A stretch of 64,000 nt of DNA from Nicotiana tabacum (lineage: Eukaryota; Streptophyta; Magnoliopsida; Solanales; Solanaceae), in assembly GCF_000715075.1 (NCBI RefSeq), contig NC_134102.1, positions 103,283,501-103,347,500 of the forward strand. The letters are read 5' to 3'. The notes under the pieces are model-generated. The model searched no databases and was not told the DNA's origin. It saw nothing but the letters and a program-made list of their open reading frames with translations. Shown piece by piece: positions 45,331 through 56,874 of this stretch (positions are counted from its first letter, which is position 1; each line of letters begins with the position of its first letter). The position numbers were made by a program, and so were the translations under genes.

Positions 45331-46292
45331 CCCAATAGCCTTTTTCCTCTTTTGTAGCACCGCCAAAGTGGATTCAACCTGCACGTTAGTCAAACAAAAG
45401 GAAAGAATAACCGGTAAAGTAGAACATGCACCAAGAAATTCATACCGAACATGTGGAGGTAATGGCTTCAACTCCAAGGTAGGAGGCTTTTCAATATAAG
45501 GCTTTGTAGCAGGAGTTGTCCTATTTTCAAGATCCAAGGACAATTTTTGGGGTGCATAGTTGTACGACCCCATTCCTTGCAAAGAGTTCACGCATTCCAT
45601 GAAACCATCCATCTCGTCATCATCGAAGTTGAGCAAGATGGCCTCCAACATATCACCAACATTGATCATAACACTTGATTCATCAACAATAATATCGGCC
45701 ACCAAGTCCACAAAATAGCATACCTCATTGCTATTTGGTTGCTGCATTGACTAACACACATGGAAGACCACTTTTTCATCACCAACCCAGAATATAAGTT
45801 CTAGGGCTTCATCATCACAAAAATCCTTCCCCGTAGCAAGGAAATGTCTTCCAAGAATAATCGGCATCTCATAATCAACTTCACAATCTAGAATGACAAA
45901 ATCTGACGGAAGAATGACATAATATGACGGAATAATGACATAATCATCTCATTATCAACATGGTCCAAGACATCTTCAATCACTCCCAAAGGTCTCTTCA
46001 AAGTACGATCGGCCATTTACAATATCATAGAGGTAGGTCTTGGTTGCCCAATTCCCAAGGTTTTGAAAATCGAATAGGGAATTAGATTGATACTTGCCCT
46101 AAGATCACAAAGAGGTTTTGAAAACTCGACACTTCCAATTGTACAAGGAATCGTGAAAGTATCGGGATCCTCCAACTTAGGATCCATTGAGTGCACAATT
46201 GAACCCACTTGATGAGTAACTTTGATGATTTCAATATTCATTGACCGCTTCTTTGTCACAATATCCTTCATAAACTTAACATAGCCGGGCAT
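45331..46292 (-). pseudogene. Athila protease and protease-RT linker
   Basis: The protease block is SKPLCDLRASINLIPYSIFK near 46120-46060: the catalytic Asp is kept but the next Gly of the usual DLGAS is Arg. After a damaged stretch (45750-46010, with a short GACGGAATAATGAC-like duplication near 45905-45940), the linker 45747-45328 carries ELKPLPPHVRYEFLGACSTL, highly typical of Athila polyproteins just before RT. Confidence 0.85.
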
Positions 46293-48222
46293 TTATTCCC
46301 AAGCTTCAACTAAAGGCACATTGATTGAGAGACTATTCATCATTTGAATGAACTTCTTGAATTGATTCTCTCCATTTTTCTTGGCAAGTCTTTGAGGGTA
46401 TGGAGGTGGAGGCTTAGGCAATGTTGCTTTAGCCTTTTGCACTACCAACTCCGGCATGGCATTATTGTGATCCCTAGATGGGTTCACCTCCTCTTGAGTC
46501 TCTTCCACACTATCATCAATATCAATCTGAACTTCATCATTTGATTGCACCATATTTTTCGGGACATCTTATTCTTGTACTACTTGCTCATCATCCACAA
46601 GTTGCCTTTGACTTGAGGTGGGTGCATTCCCACCTTTTTCACTTCTTGTGGTAATGGCCATGGCATATCCCGTGTTGTTTACACCTTTTGGGTTTACTAC
46701 CGTGTCACTTGGTAGTGCCCCCTTAGGACGAGAATTTAGAGCTTGAGAGATTTGCCCCATATGAACATCTAAGTTGCGGATTGATGTGTCATATGAGGCA
46801 AGTTGGGCATCCGAATCGGCATTCTTTTCCATCATTTGCTTGAACATATTTTCAATATGCCCCATCTCATTGTTTGAAGAACTTCAACCATGGGACGGAT
46901 AAGGAGGCGGGTTGCTCGGTTGTTGATACATCGGGGGCCTTTGAAAACCCGACCCCCGGTTGCCTTGATTATTGTTCCATACGCCTTGATTGATACCCCC
47001 CCCCCTAGTTTCCTTGGTTATTTCCTTGATTATTGCCACTATAATTTCCTTGATTGTTGTTGTTATGCCAATTTCTGTGATTGTTTTGAGGTCGCCATTA
47101 TTGTTGGTTTGGGCCGTGGAAATTATTTCTTTGCCCTTGTTCACATATTGCACCTCCTACTCTTGTACATTATAAGCATCATATTTATCAAAACCGCTAT
47201 CCTTTTGCACATAATTCTCCACTCGATTTTGCACTTGTTGGCCCTTGGTCATTCTTTTGTTTACCATCATGTTCACCCCTTCCTTGATTTTGACTTGCTT
47301 AGGATTTGCACTTGTTGAAGTTGAGTCTTTGCTAGTTAATTCATGGTGGTAGTTAATTCGGCAATGGCCTGCCCATGGTCATGCAAGACTTTGTGAAGGT
47401 GAATCACGTTCGGATCACCTTGTGGAACATTAGCTCGGGATTGCCACACCGATGATGTTTACACCATTTCATCCAAAATCTCACACGCCTTTGCATACGG
47501 CGTGGTCATAAAGTTACAACCAGTAAGTTGATTCACTACACATTGATTGGTTGTGTTAATCCCACGATAGAAGGTTCATTGAATCATATTTTTCATCATA
47601 TTGTTGTTGGGACATTCCTTGACCATTGTTCTATACCGCTCCCAAATCTTGTGTTGTGGTTTATTCGGCTCTTGCTTGAATACCAAAATCGTATCTCGAA
47701 GTGTAGCCATGTGCCCCCAAAGAGAAGAACTTAAATTTAAACTTTTATGCCAACTCATCCCAAGTGTGAATGGAATGGTTCGGCAAACGTTCCAACCAAT
47801 CTAAAGATTTCCTCCGTATAGATAAGGGGAAACGCCTTAGCCTCAATGCATCCTCAGAGACATTTGTTTGTTTTCTCCCCCAACAAGTGTCCACAAACCC
47901 CTTCAAATGTTTGTACGCATTGTGACATGGAGCATCGGTGAAGAAACCTCGTTGCTCTGGCAAAGTGAGCATTACATTCGGGATTTGATAATTGAAAAAT
48001 GCCCGCCCTAATACAGGGAAAGACTATTGCACTAGCATATCCTCTATTGGGTAACACCCAGTGTGGAGCCGCGCGTGGTGGAGGTGGGGGTGGAGCGGGA
48101 ACATTGTCATGAGGTAATCGGACTCTTCTATTGGCTTGAGGCTCAAGAGGAACTTCATCAACTTGATCATCCTCGACGTCCACATCCCCCAAAGGTAAAT
48201 TTCCGAGCTCATTGTTCGCCAT
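46293..48222 (-). pseudogene. gag: Athila gag, broken
   Basis: From ATG 48222: an acidic start (MANNELGNLPLGDVDVEDDQ), a Pro run and NRGYASAIVFPCIRAGIFQL. The capsid core follows across a frame change near 47970 (PEQRGFFTDAPCHNAYKHLK, then VSEDALRLRRFPLSIRRKSL and LERLPNHSIHTWDEL) and another near 47750 (HMATLRDTILVFKQEPNKPQ and WERYRTMVKECPNNNM). After that come a Gln/Asn/Gly-rich low-complexity segment (47153-46884) and a tail with PPPPYPQRLAKKNGENQFKK near 46370, which leads into the protease. No zinc knuckle is clear. The order and motifs fit the Athila gag family known from Solanaceae genomes. Confidence 0.88.
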
Positions 48223-48320
48223 GGTTGTACCTACGATTTCTCAAACAAGTTAGTAACACGGAAGAAAAAGAAGATATTCCAAAAAACACACCCAAATATA
48301 TAACTAACACTGTTTTAACT

Positions 48321-48337
48321 CCCCGATATTGGAGCTA
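48321..48337 (-). other. Athila primer binding site (degenerate)
   Basis: TAGCTCCAATATCGGGG in sense, 5 bp inside the 5' LTR end. Athila sites normally start TGG, so this one is mutated. Confidence 0.55.
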
Positions 48338-48342
48338 AAAAG

Positions 48343-49330
48343 TGATCACATCCACAACACACCTGAATAAGAGATATGATACGGTCGTATGCAATAATAA
48401 TTACCCAACTAGGAGTCGGGGTCGAATCCGCTGGGAGTTATGATGGGAGTTAGGAGTATATATTTGAAGCAAGAAAATGGGTTATCTAAGATTTCACTTC
48501 CACAACAAGGTTTTGTTTTCTATTTCTACGTTTACTCTAATGAATTCAAGATAAAGACAATAGATTCTATATAAATGTTTTTGAGATTTTTCCAATTTGA
48601 TTAAAGGCCTAGGGTTGTGACCATAACATAGGTGTTTGCCTAATGGGGTAAAGACGTTAATGCTTGTTTTGTTGATTGGGGTGTATTATAGCTCACAACT
48701 CTACATTACCCACTCAATACCTCTCAGCGAGAGAGTGATTTTGCCCAATTTGGCTTTCTAAAAAAAAAATGGGTATCAACCAAAATGGTTGATAAGAGCT
48801 CAAGTCAGGTTATTACTATCTTTATGTTGAAACCTTTAATTGGGTTAATTAATCTTTCAATTGACCCAATTCCTTGTTAGCTAAATTATCCTAGACTAGG
48901 TCTCTCTTTCTCAAGTAGATACTAAGTCAAATAGGCATGAATTAATGTTTGCAATGATTAATTCTAAAATTGAAGCATGAACTAAGCTAAATAATCAACA
49001 CCCAATCATAAACAAGCAATAAATTAGATACCCATAAGGTTTACACACTAGGGTTGGGTCACAACCCTAGTAAGAGTCTAGCTACTCATAATGGGATTTG
49101 ATGAAAATAAAGAAGAAAAGCTAATTAAATTCATAATGGAAGATTAAAATGATGAAATCTAATGTAAATACACCAAAATAATGTAAAACTTCCTAAAGTA
49201 GTAAAGAAAAATGGCTACAGCAACATCAGATGTTCAAACTTGACCTACTTTTGTGAAACTCATCTATTTATACAGGGCCGAAAATCTCTGACAAAAATGC
49301 CCATTTTCAGCATTTTTACCCTTTTGCAGG
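48343..49330 (-). mobile_element. Athila 5' LTR, truncated
   Basis: Matches the 3' LTR from its end to just past the TATA box (49265-49272). It then stops at about 49330, where the Tat 2 antisense ORF begins. The U3 with the dyad cluster is missing. Confidence 0.88.
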
Positions 49331-49930
49331 CCTTGGTGCTCCATCAAGAAATATTTCCTTGGTATCGGGCCGAGGTTAACTAGCTCGAGGCCGAGATCAA
49401 GGAGATTGATGTAAAGGCTCATATGCGCACAACATCTGCCGATGCTGAAGCGATGGTGGCCCTATATAGGGGTTGACCATCCGAGGCCCGTCTAATAAAC
49501 ACTATTGAGTACATGAAGTGGTTGTCTGGAAGGGAGACCCTCGAAGCGATCCATGCCCGAGGCTTCGACCTATCTACCGAGATCGAGGAGGCAAAAAAGC
49601 TCGATGTCGAGGGCAAGAAACAGACTGATCCCAAGGATGAAAAAGGCTTCGAGGGCTCCAACGAACCCGAAGATGAAGTAGACCCGATGGCTCTGGTAAC
49701 GAGGTGGGTTCTGGTGAAGATCGGGCGTAGGTGCCTTAGGAAGGTTTGTCTTTATTTTTGCACCTTGTATATTTATTTTATTGAGGCCATTTTCGTTGGC
49801 CTTTGTAAAGACATTCTAGAATGTATATATAAATTGTTTTCCCTTTTGGCAATTTTCAACTCTATTACCTTTAGTATCCTTTATACAATTGCAAAGATTT
49901 CAAATGCCTTAGCACAGAATAAAACGTAGT
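49331..49930 (+). pseudogene. Tat element 2 antisense extra ORF, C-terminal part
   Basis: The plus strand, opposite to the Tat 2 pol, reads LEAEIKEIDVKAHMR, a TGA near 49474, then EYMKWLSGRETLEAIHARGF and LSTEIEEAKKLDVEGKKQTD with an acidic tail. This is a charged, probably coiled-coil C-terminus of a type I recognise from plant retrotransposon extra ORFs. Tat-lineage elements are known to carry extra ORFs in antisense near the 3' end, and position and strand fit that. The start is lost at the junction at 49330. The open frame to 49929 extends beyond the likely end of the protein into an AT-rich 3' region. Function is unknown. Confidence 0.55.
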
Positions 49931-50772
49931 AATAAGTGTTTTTCGGAGGTCCGAACAAGACTTGTTCTCAATGCAAGTTTCGTTTGCAACTTGTGGGAGC
50001 TCGGAATGACTGGAAGCATTCCCCGAAATGCTTGTTTTAAAGTTTTTAGACTATAATTTTTTCAAGGGTAACCTTTGAACCGGTTTAAAATTTTGAAGCC
50101 CTTGTGTTTTTATTATGGGCTTCGGACGTCTCTGATCCGCTTTTAGGGTAGTCGTAGCCTTTAAGGTTCTGGCGCTGCCTAATAGTTCTTGTGCCCCCGG
50201 GATCTGATAGCCCGGACCGTACAAGTTTGTTTCTAGACGGCAGTCCCCAAGAGGGATTGATCATTTGAACCCAGATAAAGGCGGCTCTTGGGCTCGATAC
50301 CTTTACGGGATCGAATGTAGGAAATTTAGAAAGAAAATAAAATTTTAAGGGACAAGATGTTTATTCGCAAGGTAGAGAATTATGTGGGCACAGTTCATTC
50401 GACTGTTTGGCCCCTACAGTAAATCCTATTCATCTAGCCGAGATCATTTAGTATCAAAGTTTCTTTCCTTGCTAAAGTTATTATCCGAGAGTAATGCCCC
50501 CCAATGTTCAGGGTCGATCGTAGAGAGTCCTCAAATACTGTTGTCGTGATCTTCGATATCGGTTTGTAATCGGACTTCAATTCTAAGTTAGCATGATTTA
50601 CTGTTGCCTCGTTAAAAACCTTGATGGAAAACCCATTTGGGACAAAACCGGTTTAAGGGAAAAAGATTACAACGCGTGCTTTCAGGTCTAAAAGTTGTAT
50701 CGTTCTTTGACGGTTTACTGCAAGTGTTAGTTTGAAATGCAAATAAATAAAAAGAATGAAAGGAGTCGTACC
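49931..50772. other. Tat element 2 non-coding region between pol and antisense ORF
   Basis: No domain seen. It includes a plus-strand block near 50611-50675 (CTCGTTAAAAACCTTGATGG, then GGAAAACCCATTTGGGACAA) which I recall as a conserved non-coding stretch of plant Tat elements. Confidence 0.5.
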
Positions 50773-51915
50773 TTAGCAGTAGTATCTCTTAAAGTGAGTT
50801 ACATTCCAGTTGTTCGGTAGTCGTTCACCGTTCATTGCTCCAAGTTTGTATGATCCCTTTCCATTGATCTCTATAATTTGATACGGTCCTTCCCAGTTCG
50901 GCCTCATCTTCCCTTCGTTCGGGTTGCGGGTGCTTAGTGTGGCCTTCCTTAACACTAAGTCCCCAACATTAAAGTGTAGAAGGTTGGCCCTTCGATTGTA
51001 ATATCTCTTGATCCGCTATTTTTGGGCGGCCAACCGGACAAGGGCGGCTTCGCGCCTTGCATCTAATAGCTCTAGGCTCATATTCATGGCCTCGTCATTT
51101 GATTCCTTGGTTGTATATCAGAACCTGAGACTTGGTTCTCCGATTTCGATCGGTATTAGAGCTTCGGCGCTGTAAGCCAGTGAGAACTGGGTAGCCCCGG
51201 TACTGGACTTCGAGGTCGTACAGTATGCTCATAGGACTTCGGGCAGTATTTCCTTCCATTTTCCTTTGGCGTCGGTTAACCTCTTTTTGAGGTTTTGGAG
51301 TATGGTTTTGTTGGTCAATTCTACTTGTCCTTTCCCACTAGGGTGGTAGGGTGTTGATACAATCCTTTTGTTCTTATGGTTTTCGAGAAACTTGCTTACT
51401 TTGCTGCCAATGAATTGTTTCCCGTTGTCACATATGATCTCGGCCGGCATTCCAAACCGACATATTATGTGGTCCCAAATAAAATTGATGAATTCCTTTT
51501 CCCTAACCTTCTAGAATGCCTGGGCTTCCAGCCACTTAGAAAAATAGCCAGTCATAAACAATATAAATTGAACCTTATCGGGTGCCTATGCAAGGGGGCC
51601 AACGATCTCCATTCCCCACTTCATGAACGGCCATGGTGACAAAATCGAATGCAGAAGCTCCCCGGGTTGATGAATCATTGGAGCATGCCTTTGACATTCA
51701 TCATATTTTTGTACGAACTCTTTCGCGTCCTTTTCCATATCGATCCAGTAGCAACCGGCTTTGATTAATTTTTGAACCAATGATTCGGGGCCAGAATGAT
51801 TTCCACATGTGCCTTCATGGATTTCCCTCAGAACATACTCAGTATCTCCTGGTCCTTGACATATCGCGAGTGGGCCATCGAATGTTCTTCTGAAGATGGT
51901 TCTGTCTTCGGACAA
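50773..51915 (-). pseudogene. Tat element 2 integrase, broken
   Basis: The zinc region reads REIHEGTCGNHSG (two His kept), then YDECQRH, where the first Cys of the CxxC pair is Tyr. The core block is MKWGMEIVGPLA near 51600, in which the catalytic Asp is replaced by Glu. Further blocks are EIICDNGKQFIGSKVSKFLE (second Asp, near 51435) and HPSGKGQVELTNKTI (Glu kept, near 51330). The C-terminal piece 50955-50773 has MRPNWEGPYQIIEINGKGSY, the GPY-type motif, and ends THFKRYYC. Stops separate the pieces. Confidence 0.9.
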
Positions 51916-51921
51916 GCTACA

Positions 51922-53000
51922 CTAGGTTGCCTTCGTACGCAAGGCCCTCGACTCTTTTGGATCTGAGGGCAGTTTTCCAGTCTTTAGATATTCTATGTAT
52001 TTGTTTCTCCAGTCCCAAATCAGGCTCTTTGTTTCTTCCACTACCGATCTCATGAGTTGTATGACCGCCCCTGAGTTGGACTCGTCATCCTCGACCAACG
52101 ATCCTAAGTTAGAAAGTGCATCGGCCTCACTGTTTTGATCCCGAGGTAAGTTTTGCAAAGTCCACTCCTTAACCGATGTCATGTTACCTGCAACTTATCC
52201 AGGTACTTTTGCATTCGTTCTTATCTGACCTCGAACGTCCCATTAACTTGGTTCACCACGAAGAGGGAATCGCACTTAGCTTCGATCACCTCCACCCCTA
52301 ACCTTTTGTCTAGTTAAAGACCTGCAATCATGGCCTCATATTCGGCCTCGTTGTTATTCAATTTCATAGTCCTAATAGATTGTCTAACTACATTGCATGT
52401 TAATGGCTTTAATAATATGCCAAGTCCGGACCCCTTTGCGCTCGAGGGGCCGTCCGTAAAGAGGGTCTAGATCCCCGAAGACATTCCTAAGTTCACCAAC
52501 AACTCTCTTTCGACCTCCGGTATTAGGGCCGGCATAAAGTCTACCATGAAGTCTGCCAAAATTTAAGATTTAATGGAGGTCCATGATCGATATTCAATAT
52601 AGTACCCACTGATTTCCATGGTTCATTTGGCCAATCGTCCCGAGAACTCAGGTTTATGCATTATATTTCGCAATGGGTAAGTAGTCACAACACATATAGG
52701 ATGACATTGAAAATATGGTTTCAGCTTCCTAGAGGCGCTTAGCAAAGTGAGTGCCAATTTGTCTAGGTGAGGGTACCTAGTTTTGGCCTCACCTGCAGTC
52801 CTGCTAACATAGTAAATTGGAAATTGCGTACCTTACTCTTCCCGGACCAGGACTCCACTTACCGCTATCTATGATACATCCAAGTACATGTATAGTTGTT
52901 CGTATGTATTCAGTGTGTGAAGTAGCGGCGGGCTTGATAGATACCGCTTGAGTTCCTCCAAGGCCTGTTGGCACTCTGGGGTCCACGAGAAGTTATTCAT
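51922..53000 (-). pseudogene. Tat element 2, two RNase H domains, broken
   Basis: The first RNase H remnant lies at about 52630-52820 and reads RYPHLDKLALTLLSASRKLK, then YPLRNIMHKPEFSGRLAK before a stop. The second lies at about 52190-52440 and contains NNNEAEYEAMIAGL, the signature of the additional plant-type RNase H known from Tat/Ogre elements. A linker (ADALSNLGSLVEDDESNSGA) leads to the integrase. The presence of two RNase H domains is the main reason for the Tat assignment. Stops and frame changes are frequent. Confidence 0.82.
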
Positions 53001-53054
53001 CTTCTTCAATAGTGAGAAGAATCGGTGGCTCTTATCGGAGGACCTCGAGATGAA

Positions 53055-53880
53055 TCACCTCAGGGTAGCTATGCGACCGGTTAAACTTTTCATGGACTTC
53101 ACATTGTCCACAACCGTGATTTTCTCGATGGCTTTGATCTTGTTGGGGTTGATCTCGATTCCCCGGTTGGATACAATTAATCCGCAGAATTTAACTGATC
53201 CTACTCCAAACGCACATTTCTCTGGGTTCAACTTCATATCGTATTTCTTAAATATGCTAAAGGTTTCCGGCAAATGTTTTAAATGTTCCTATGCTTGCAG
53301 GAACTTAACCAGCATATCGTCAATGTAAACCTCTATTGATTTTCCTATTTTTTCCTCAAACAACTGGTTTACTAGGCATTGGTAAGTGGCACCAGAGTTT
53401 TTTAATCGGAATGGCATTACGTTATAGCAGTATGTGTCGTACTTAGTGATGAAGGAGGTTTTTTCCTGATCACCCGGGTCCATCCGTATTTGGTTGTACC
53501 CGGAGTAGGCATCGAAAAAACTGAGGATCTCGTGGTCGGCTATGACATCGATCATTAGATCGATGTTGGGCAAAGGAAAAGAATCTTTGGGGCATGCTAT
53601 ATTTAAATCCTTATAGTCTACACACATTCTTAATTTATTCCCATTTTTAGGCACTACCACTAGGTTTGCTAACCAATCCGGGTATTTAACCTCCCGTATG
53701 GACCCTATTTTAAGGAGTTTAGATACCTTGTCCTTAATGAAAGAATGTTTGACATCGCACTTGGGTCTCCTCTTCTGCTTGACCAAGTGGAACTTCGGGT
53801 CCAGGCTTAGCTTGTGAGTGGTTATCTCTGGCGGGATCCCTGTCATATCAAGGTGGGACCAAGTGAAACAATCTTCGTTA
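53055..53880 (-). pseudogene. Tat element 2 reverse transcriptase
   Basis: An open stretch 53846-53289 covers most of the RT: HKLSLDPKFHLVKQKRRPKC, LRMCVDYKDLNIACPKDSFP, LSFFDAYSGYNQIRMDPGDQ and the catalytic block EVYIDDMLVKFLQA (near 53325-53290), with both Asp intact. It continues in 53273-53055 (YDMKLNPEKCAFGVGSVKFC and SLTGRIATLR). It is the best preserved RT of the window and allows Tat 1 to be aligned. The upstream part toward the protease has frame breaks. Confidence 0.92.
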
Positions 53881-54197
53881 ACTATAATAAATTAAATAAG
53901 TTTTTTACTGAGCTCGAGGCTTAACCACGTGCCCCGATATACCTTTTGATTGGGTAAGTGTTCGGTTAGTACGCCTTGTAGCGTCAAAATCGTCGGAGAC
54001 TATGAAAGATTTGGGGACTCTGTAATCATTGTCCTCGTCTACCTCTTGTTCCTCTGATTCTATCGAGATTGGTATCAGTGATTGCTATATGGCCCCGTCT
54101 TTGACCATCCGATTTGGGTCCTTCGATGTTGAGAGTGTGGATGTCGGGAACACTTCATCGACCACGAACATTTCCTGGGTGTTGGGAATTTCAGCAC

Positions 54198-54640
54198 CTA
54201 GTGTAGTGTCGAGGGCACTTCTCTCATATTGTGAATATATGGCCTCCCGAATAAAGCATTGTATCTTATATCTCCCTCGATTACATAGAACTTGGATTCC
54301 TTCACGGTTCCGGAGATGTTAACCGGTAGTGTTATCTCCCATTTAGTTGTCTCGCAAGCCATGTTCAACCCGTTCAGGATACGGACCGCATGTACGATCT
54401 GGTCTTGTAGGCTGAGTTGTTCCACAACCCTTGATATGATGATGTTGGCTAATCTACCTGGATCAATTAACACACGCTTAATTCGATATTTATTTACAAG
54501 TACCGATATTAGTAGTGTGTCATTATGGGGTTGCACGATTCCCTCAACTTCTTCGTCATTGAAAGACAAGGTTCCTTACGGTACATAATCTCGAGTCCGT
54601 TTTTCCATTATGATGGATACTTCAGTGCGATTTAGCATTG
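54198..54640 (-). pseudogene. Tat element 2 protease region
   Basis: Reads MSFNDEEVEGIVQPHNDTLL, then KRVLIDPGRLANIIISRVVE, where the active site D-S-G-S is altered to D-P-G-R, and MACETTKWEITLPVNISGTV. It ends near a short stop-interrupted junction to RT. The catalytic Asp is kept. Confidence 0.85.
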
Positions 54641-54699
54641 GCCCCTAGGGAATGTCGACCCCACCGATGATCATGTTAATGACGTGTTGAGGTTCCTCC

Positions 54700-56355
54700 T
54701 ACTCGGTCAGCTTATTAGAATCCATTATCCTGAAGTGGTTCTTGGTCTGATCACCCAGGAACTCTCGAAGATGCCCGTTGTTGAACAGCTGGGCCACCTC
54801 TTCTCTTAATTATTGACAATCTTCTATTCTGTGGCCATGAGTGCCATGATATTTGCACATTAGGTTGGGATCTCTTTGGTATGGATTGGACTATAAAGGT
54901 CTAGGCCATTAGGTATCTTTGATGCGACTGATGGCAGATACAATAGCGGCATCATTGATGTTGAATTTCTACTCCGATTGTCTTGTTTCTTTTTTATGCC
55001 AGACTGGCCTATCAAAGCTGTTTTTGCTCCGGTAGCTCTAACCTCGATCACTTCTCCTTTCATTTCTCATAGAGTTCCACCCGGACCCACTGCTTCTTCA
55101 TTCTTCATTGTACGGCTGATACTAATCCCTATTTGATCTCGGTTCCTGATCGATGTCTCTATTGACTCTGTCGATGGTTCTGACGGGACACACGGACCCG
55201 GAAGGGGCCTCAAGATGACCATCTTTGACCCTGATTTTCGATTGATACCGCTTATGAACATCGGCCCAAGTGATAGCCAAATAATCTAGAAAGTTTTGTT
55301 TCAACTGTTGTGAAGCCAACAAGCTTCTAATGTTGAGTCCTTGGGTGAAATCCTGAACGACCCAATCATCAGCGACCGGTGGCAGGTCCATCCATTCCAT
55401 TTGAAACCGGGACACAAACTCTCTCAGCATCTCATTATCCTTTTGTTTTACTTTGAAAAGGTCTGACTTCCTGTTCTCGACCTTGATAGTCCCGGTGTAT
55501 GCTTTCATGAAAGAATCTGCAAGCATAGCAAATGAGTCCATAGAATTAGGAGGTAAGTTGTTATACCATGTCATATCTCCTTTTGGTAGGGTCTCTCCGA
55601 ACTTCTTCAACAAGACAGACTCGATCTCATCATCCTCCAAGTTGTTCCCATTGATGGCACATGTGTAGGAGATAACATGCTCATTTGGGTTGGTCATTCT
55701 GTTGTACTTAGGAATCTCAAGCATGGGGAACTTCTTAGGGATCGGCTTTGGAGCCGCGCTCGGAGGGAAAGGTTTTTGCACTAACTTCTTGGAATCCAAG
55801 CCTTTTGATATCGGCGGTGCTCCTGGGATTTGGTCAACCCTGGAATTGTAGGTTTCCACCTTTTTTTCATTAGCTTCGATTTTCTTCTCAACTGATTCTA
55901 CCCTTTTTGTCAGTTCCTTAGGCATATTTATGCTCTCGGGTTTAGTCCTCGATTCATTTTCATTCAACCTATCTACGACCGGTTCATCCCTGTGGGTGAC
56001 TTCCCAGGATGGATCGCGTTCAATTTTGCTCGGCGCGCGGCTTTGGATCGGTAACTCAGCTATCGACGCCAATTGAGCCTACAACATTTTGAAGATCACC
56101 CATAAATTGATCACATCTCCTCTAATGTTCTATGTATTTTGAGCTGCCTCGAGCTCCACCACGGACTCTATTCTCAAGGTTGGTAGGCAGGTTTGTGTTG
56201 ATAGCCACATGTGAATTAGCGTCAATCAGGTCTGCGATCGGAATTCTGATAGGATCAACAGGCGGTACCTCATCCCAGTGCACTATGTTGTTATTTTCAC
56301 CGTGATGATCGGACTCATTGTCAACATGTAGGGGCATTGATTGAGAGTTTGACAT
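54700..56355 (-). pseudogene. gag: Tat element 2 gag
   Basis: The N-terminus at 56355 (MSNSQSMPLHVDNESDHHGE) follows the PBS at the expected distance. After stops near 56100, a 316-codon open stretch (56072-55122) holds a coiled-coil-like segment (ELTKRVESVEKKIEANEKKV), the retrotransposon gag domain (DDEIESVLLKKFGETLPKGD, PNSMDSFAMLADSFMKAY and MLREFVSRFQMEWMDLPPVA) and QSKIRVKDG. A Cys/His segment CKYHGTHGHRIEDC lies near 54850, a possible nucleocapsid-type motif. This is the least damaged gag of the window. Tat 1 gag (26509-28251) is a diverged copy. Confidence 0.9.
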
Positions 56356-56450
56356 TTTGAGTTTTAACTTGAAATTAGAGAAACTTCGAAGAAAAAGTGT
56401 AAAGTAGTTGTGTTATGGAAATTTGTATCAAATAACCACTATTATCCTTA

Positions 56451-56468
56451 GCCCCAAGGTGGGCGCCA
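56451..56468 (-). other. Primer binding site, Tat element 2
   Basis: TGGCGCCCACCTTGGGGC in sense, 3 bp inside the LTR. Confidence 0.85.
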
Positions 56469-56471
56469 AAC

Positions 56472-56874
56472 TGTTTACTCTCAAAATCGGATAACAATTG
56501 AATTTATTAGTGGTTTTAAGGATATGTGGATTAACTTGACACAAAGTGGTAAATTAAGTTGCAATTGAAATAAGCAATGATAAAGTAAATTCTAACCACA
56601 CGAATTGGATAACTTCAGTCTTGGAAGGTTAGCCACCCTCGAAATGGATGCACTTCGATCGGTATCTAAACATAGAAGAATAAGAGCTTAAAGGAAGAAA
56701 TAATAATATATTTCTTTGGAATGCATGTTACAATATGCTAACTAAATTATCAGACCTCCTTTATATAGTAGAGAAGTCCTAATTTAGGTACACTTTTATA
56801 AAAGGTAAAAAAAACTCTTGATTTGCCGATTGCCAGTTCCTCATTGATATGTGCCGCCATTCCTGCCGTAATAT
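56472..56874 (-). mobile_element. Tat element 2, 5' LTR, partial
   Basis: Ends GAGAGTAAACA next to the PBS. The TATA box (TATATAAA in sense) is at plus 56760-56767. It is cut in U3 at 56874 by the reversed chromovirus LTR. Confidence 0.85.

Larger units (their letters stand above)
34750..49330 (-). mobile_element. Athila-type Ty3/gypsy element
   Basis: A minus-strand element: truncated 5' LTR (48343-49330), PBS, gag, protease, RT, RNase H, integrase, a third ORF in the env-like position, polypurine tract and complete 3' LTR (34750-36252). The Athila assignment rests on the gag block near 48050, the linker block ELKPLPPHVRYEFLGACSTL near 45440, the integrase C-terminus (FPGKLKSKW and GPFEIVGVTPFGALDL), and the extra ORF downstream of integrase. 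The LTRs differ by scattered substitutions, many at CG or CHG sites. All genes are broken. Confidence 0.88.

Noticed and set aside
46890..47318. Plus-strand 142-codon hydrophobic frame
   Set aside because: Antisense shadow of the Gln/Asn-rich part of Athila gag.
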